A stretch of DNA of 47,379 bases from Williamwhitmania taraxaci (GTDB lineage: Bacteria; Bacteroidota; Bacteroidia; Bacteroidales; Williamwhitmaniaceae). The DNA lies in contig NZ_FMYP01000027.1 of NCBI RefSeq assembly GCF_900096565.1, positions 1 to 47,379 on the forward strand. The letters run 5' to 3'. The notes under the pieces were generated by a model. It did not search any database and was not told the origin of the DNA. It saw only the letters and a program-made list of their open reading frames with translations. The stretch's first letter is position 1. Each line of letters begins with the position of its first letter. Below are positions 44,277-47,379 of the stretch, piece by piece. The position numbers were made by a program, and so were the translations under genes.

Positions 44277-45608
44277 TTAATTTTTTATTGTGCTAATATT
44301 GCCAGTAAGTTTTCGAAGATCCAGATCAGCTTTCAGGTAATCAACAACTGCCGATAAATAAGCCTGTTGCGCTTCCCTTACAGCATTATCTGCCAAAAGA
44401 ACATCTGTGAGTATTGCTAATCCCTGCTTTTGTTGTAAAACAGTTTGCTCATAAATTGCTTGTGCCAACTGAATTTGCGATAGCATATTAACTATCGTTT
44501 TTTGCGCTATTATTCTTTGCCGCTTTGCATTTGCTGTAAGCATAGCGTTTTGTTCAGTAACTATGTTGATTTGCAATTCACTATTTTGCTGTTCGACTTT
44601 TTTCTGATTAATTTTTCTCTTCGTTACAGTCCCATTAAATAATGGAACCGACATTTGAACGCCCACAAAACCAACAGGGAAAAACTTTAGAAAATCGTTA
44701 GGTGATTCATTGTAGCCAAAACCAGCTGTTCCGTAAGTTCCATATAGGCTTAACGAAGGAAGTCTTGATCGTTTTAGAGTTTTTAATTCGGTAATCAGAA
44801 CTCGAGATTGCGTCTGTGCTATACTCGTTTCGATAGCGTTGCCGGAAATATAATCTATTCCATTTTGAAAACTGATGACACTATCAACCGATACTACTCT
44901 GTCAATTGACACACCCATAGTAAATTTCAATGCGTTCATTGTTTGATCAAACTTACTTTTTATGAGTTCTTTTTGCGTTAACAGCTGTTCGTTTTGCAAC
45001 CTAACCTTTTCAACATCAGTCATTTTTACTAACAATTGTTCTTTCAACAATTGCATATTCTGAAGCAATTTATTGCTGTTTATCATATTACTATCAATAA
45101 AAGATAGCTGACGATGCATTATTTGAACATTATAGTAGAGATTCGAAATCTCATAAAATAGCTGCTCTTCTGTTTTTTTGTATTGGAGTTCGTTTAATTC
45201 AAGTGCAACGTTTGTAATTTGTATAGCACCATAAACTTGTGAATTGTATAATGGTAAGGCTAGTTGAATATTCGCATTAATATTATGTGGTACACCAAAC
45301 TGAGCCTCCTTAAAGGTTCCTGTAGGCCCACCAAAAACCGAAGCCGGCATTAATTGATAGGGTTGGTCGGTGTAATAGCGATAATCGGCATTAGCGGTAA
45401 TTTTGGGAATTAAATTGGCAGTGGCTTCTTTGTGTTTCTGTTCACCCATTAAAATACCATTTCTACCGATTTGCAAATTCTTATTATTTACCAGCGCAGT
45501 ATCAATGCACTGTTGCAATGTCCACACTTGAGCAAGTGCTGGCTTTGCAACTGCAACACCTATTAAAATTAGTATTGCTAATTTTTGTTTGTAAACATTC
45601 ACTAACAT
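44277..45608 (-). CDS. TolC-like outer membrane efflux protein
   Basis: A 443-residue TolC-family protein with a signal peptide (LAILILIGVAVAKPALA, then Q) and two related halves, each with a long helical hairpin and beta strands. The N-terminal VWTLQQCIDTALVNNKNLQI is the classic family opening. Further matches: ELQYKKTEEQLFYEISNLYY and the second-half repeat ending AQQAYLSAVVDYLKADLDLR. It forms the outer-membrane channel of the tripartite pump. It is the first of the three pump genes, an order common in Bacteroidota. Confidence 0.92.
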   Translation of the reverse strand: MLVNVYKQKLAILILIGVAVAKPALAQVWTLQQCIDTALVNNKNLQIGRNGILMGEQKHKEATANLIPKITANADYRYYTDQPYQLMPASVFGGPTGTFKEAQFGVPHNINANIQLALPLYNSQVYGAIQITNVALELNELQYKKTEEQLFYEISNLYYNVQIMHRQLSFIDSNMINSNKLLQNMQLLKEQLLVKMTDVEKVRLQNEQLLTQKELIKSKFDQTMNALKFTMGVSIDRVVSVDSVISFQNGIDYISGNAIETSIAQTQSRVLITELKTLKRSRLPSLSLYGTYGTAGFGYNESPNDFLKFFPVGFVGVQMSVPLFNGTVTKRKINQKKVEQQNSELQINIVTEQNAMLTANAKRQRIIAQKTIVNMLSQIQLAQAIYEQTVLQQKQGLAILTDVLLADNAVREAQQAYLSAVVDYLKADLDLRKLTGNISTIKN

Positions 45609-45628
45609 AACCAGGTAAATTTTTTTAG

Positions 45629-46021
45629 TTACTTTTTAGTTACAGAAAGACATTTATAGGATACCACCCAGAAAAAAGTTGTTAGAGCAATTCGAAAGAT
45701 CAATGCTCCTGTTGTTTTTGTTTCGTGCAACCCTCCATTGCTTATATACAATAAAAAGGCAATCAAAGTAGTAATCAATACAGTGGAAGAGATGAACAAT
45801 AAGTAGGTTGTCCATCTTTTCCCACTCCAAAAACCATAAATAGAAGGAAAGTATAAAAGAGAACAAATAAAATTTGCAATAACAACAAACAGAACATAAC
45901 GACCTTCCCTTTCCCTTATTCCAAACAAATCAAAAAAGATTGAAGTCGTTAGAAATAATGTTAGTAGAGCAAATGCTGCAAGTATTACAGCAGAAGTTTT
46001 AGGAACGTATTCTGATTTCAT
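45629..46021 (-). CDS. Four-helix membrane protein of unknown function
   Basis: A 130-residue hydrophobic protein with four predicted membrane helices, separated by short charged loops (FGIREREGRYV, YGFWSGKRWTTYLLF, SNGGLHETKTTGAL). No family is recognised. Its ATG overlaps the end of the TetR gene by 4 nt, so it is translationally coupled to it, and it precedes the TolC-like gene by 20 nt. Position makes it a member of the efflux operon; a role in pump function is possible but unsupported by sequence. Confidence 0.7.
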   Translation of the reverse strand: MKSEYVPKTSAVILAAFALLTLFLTTSIFFDLFGIREREGRYVLFVVIANFICSLLYFPSIYGFWSGKRWTTYLLFISSTVLITTLIAFLLYISNGGLHETKTTGALIFRIALTTFFWVVSYKCLSVTKK

Positions 46022-46623
46022 ACCTTACATTTAATAAGCGTTAGTATCGATTGAACCATATTATTGCCTGCTCTTGTAATATCAAACTGAAAATCGGCCA
46101 CTCGCCACTTAAACATTTGCAACTTAATGGTTCCCATCACAATATGCATCAATTCATCCGTAGTTATTGCATTAGTAAACACCCCTTTTTGTTGTCCTTC
46201 CATTATAATAGGCATCAGATTCTTCATTGCTATATTCATGATTTTTAGAATCTCATCGTTAATTTGTTGGCTATGCTCCATCAAACCATCCAAAAATACC
46301 GCAACAACAAAGTGTGGGTGCGTTTTGAAGAAAGAAAATTGATAGTTGAAAAGAGCAATGAATTTTTCTTCTGGACCATTACTCGTTTCAATCGCTTTCC
46401 TTTGAATTTCATCAATGCTACCCGAAAGATAATTTAGCATAGCAATCAAAATCTCTTCCTTACTGTTGAAATGACGATAAATTGCACTTTCGGAGAATTT
46501 CATCTCCTTTGCTAAGTTTTTTATCGTCAAACCACCAACTCCTGAAGTAGTCAGAATTTTACTTGCAGACTCAATAATCTCAAGTTGTCGAGGTTTAATG
46601 TCCACACTGTTAAATTTTGTCAT
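46018..46623 (-). CDS. TetR/AcrR family transcriptional regulator
   Basis: A 201-residue repressor with an N-terminal TetR DNA-binding helix-turn-helix (EIIESASKILTTSGVGGLTI, then KNLAKEMKFSESAIYRHFNS) and a C-terminal ligand-binding helical domain. It heads the efflux operon on the same strand and is likely to repress it until a pump substrate binds. No obvious palindromic operator was found by eye between it and the cupin gene (42-nt gap). It could be read from the cupin promoter upstream. Confidence 0.9.
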   Translation of the reverse strand: MTKFNSVDIKPRQLEIIESASKILTTSGVGGLTIKNLAKEMKFSESAIYRHFNSKEEILIAMLNYLSGSIDEIQRKAIETSNGPEEKFIALFNYQFSFFKTHPHFVVAVFLDGLMEHSQQINDEILKIMNIAMKNLMPIIMEGQQKGVFTNAITTDELMHIVMGTIKLQMFKWRVADFQFDITRAGNNMVQSILTLIKCKV

Positions 46624-46665
46624 TTATGTGTTAAAATTATTATTCTGCAATATAAACCTTTGATT

Positions 46666-47004
46666 TTAAAGAACTTTCGTCAAAGCAGTAGGACGTGGTG
46701 CTTTCACAACCAGAATCCCAGCGGCTTTGTCTGTTTCATTACTAATACTATGAACAACATTAGCAGGACTTTCCACTAATGATTTTGCTTCACATTGAAT
46801 ACTTTCCTCCCCGATATGAATTGTTGGAAGTCCTTCAACAATAAAGAAGAAAACATCTACTGGAGTTTTGTGTGGCTTTAAACTTTCGCCAGGCTTTAAA
46901 GTAATAAGCATTGCCTGTGCCGATTCTTTATTATACATCTCTCTTACATCTACCTTGTGAGGTGTATCTTTCAGAGCCTGATCTTGGAATTTAGTGATTT
47001 TCAT
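46666..47004 (-). CDS. Small cupin domain protein
   Basis: A 112-residue single cupin. The two cupin motifs are degenerate: LKPGESLKPHKTPVDVFFFI and the second LVESPANVVHSISNETDKAA region, in which only single histidines are visible (one in each motif), fewer than the usual metal triad. It may bind a metal or small ligand, or act in sensing. It lies 42 nt upstream of the TetR gene on the same strand and has a good promoter of its own, so it may be the first gene of the efflux operon. Confidence 0.8.
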   Translation of the reverse strand: MKITKFQDQALKDTPHKVDVREMYNKESAQAMLITLKPGESLKPHKTPVDVFFFIVEGLPTIHIGEESIQCEAKSLVESPANVVHSISNETDKAAGILVVKAPRPTALTKVL

Positions 47005-47039
47005 AATTAAAATTTTAAAGTTAGTGATTATTCACTCTG

Positions 47040-47072
47040 CAAATATACGGGTATTCTTTTCCCTATTCCAAA
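47040..47072 (-). promoter_or_regulatory. Bacteroidota promoter upstream of the cupin gene
   Basis: On the minus strand, TTTG (47069-47072), 21 nt, then TATATTTG (47040-47047), a perfect TAnnTTTG box. It could drive the cupin gene and, by read-through, TetR and the efflux genes. 47073-47322 holds no gene; it is AT-rich with one short tandem repeat (TATTGGAAC twice near 47131). Confidence 0.6.
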
Positions 47073-47322
47073 TTTTTTAATGTTTTATTGACGAAAAAAA
47101 TCATACATATAATAATCAAGCACTTAAAAAATATTGGAACTATTGGAACTTGGCTGAATCTCAAAATACCGTGTTGAGTGATCATATAACACCTTCTACT
47201 TTTGTTCCAGATTAGAGAGTTTAGATTATTGCTTAATAAACTGCCACACACCAAAAACGGCCTCTTTTAGAAAATTGAGATTATTCTTCAGGAATGCCCA
47301 TACAGATATCTCCCCTTGGCAG

Positions 47323-47379
47323 TGTGGAAATAGGACAGACTTGATATTTCGGTGATATTGTGCCACTTGTTTCGGTGAT
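47323..47379. mobile_element. Probable end of an IS21-family insertion sequence (partial)
   Basis: From TGTGGAAAT at about 47323 the sequence carries spaced repeats TTTCGGTGAT at 47347-47356 and 47370-47379, with ATTGTGCCACTTG between. Repeated CGGTGAT...TGTGCCACT blocks are typical of the transposase-binding ends of IS21-like elements in Bacteroidota. The window ends inside it, so no transposase gene is visible. The call is based on remembered motif style and would need an ISfinder match. Confidence 0.5.

Overview
The window looks like chromosome from a member of the phylum Bacteroidota, most likely an anaerobic or facultatively anaerobic Bacteroidales-type organism. Reasons: several upstream regions carry the Bacteroidota promoter pattern (TTTG, about 19-21 nt, TAnnTTTG), Shine-Dalgarno sequences are mostly weak, and many genes belong to families typical of the phylum (DUF6150, DUF5723-OmpA, TonB proteins with an FEW-type membrane anchor, PIF1-like helicase with HRDC and HTH domains, lysC-lysA operon). 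I cannot name the species.

Layout. 1-3200 is an accessory, decayed region: the 3' end of a group II intron, an AT-rich DUF262/DUF1524 (GmrSD-like, putative anti-phage) gene bracketed by imperfect inverted repeats, the C-terminal stump of a tyrosine recombinase, a truncated chromate transporter and a 50-residue zinc-ribbon gene. 3360-16442 is ordinary chromosome: a MATE exporter, a polytopic membrane protein, ywbE, the lysC-lysA operon behind a probable leader-peptide attenuator, DUF6150, gamma-glutamyltranspeptidase, a ferredoxin reductase-like flavoprotein and a B12-binding radical SAM protein. 16631-23499 is a cell-envelope block: a lipoprotein with a DUF5723/TSP3/OmpA protein, then an ECF sigma factor, an anti-sigma factor fused to a TonB C-terminal domain, and a divergent TonB. 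A helicase and tRNA-Leu(GAG) follow.

26905-39222 is a nitrate respiration island. On the plus strand lie mobA and a translationally coupled three-part membrane protein (S-component-like membrane domain, EcfT/CbiQ-like domain, THEP1-type NTPase). On the minus strand lie hcp, a small BFD-like [2Fe-2S] protein, narK and narGHJI. NarK would import nitrate, NarGHI reduce it with quinol electrons, NarJ and MobA support molybdenum cofactor insertion, and Hcp deal with NO or related nitrogen species. No nitrite reductase is present here.

39657-47004 is a compact minus-strand efflux locus: cupin, TetR regulator, small membrane protein, TolC-like channel, membrane fusion protein, RND pump and a DUF2141 protein. 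The last bases look like the end of an IS21-type insertion sequence.

The most interesting points are the Met/Thr/Lys-rich leader with mutually exclusive hairpins before lysC, the mobA-linked fusion protein, the DUF262 cassette-like unit, and the anti-sigma/TonB fusion.
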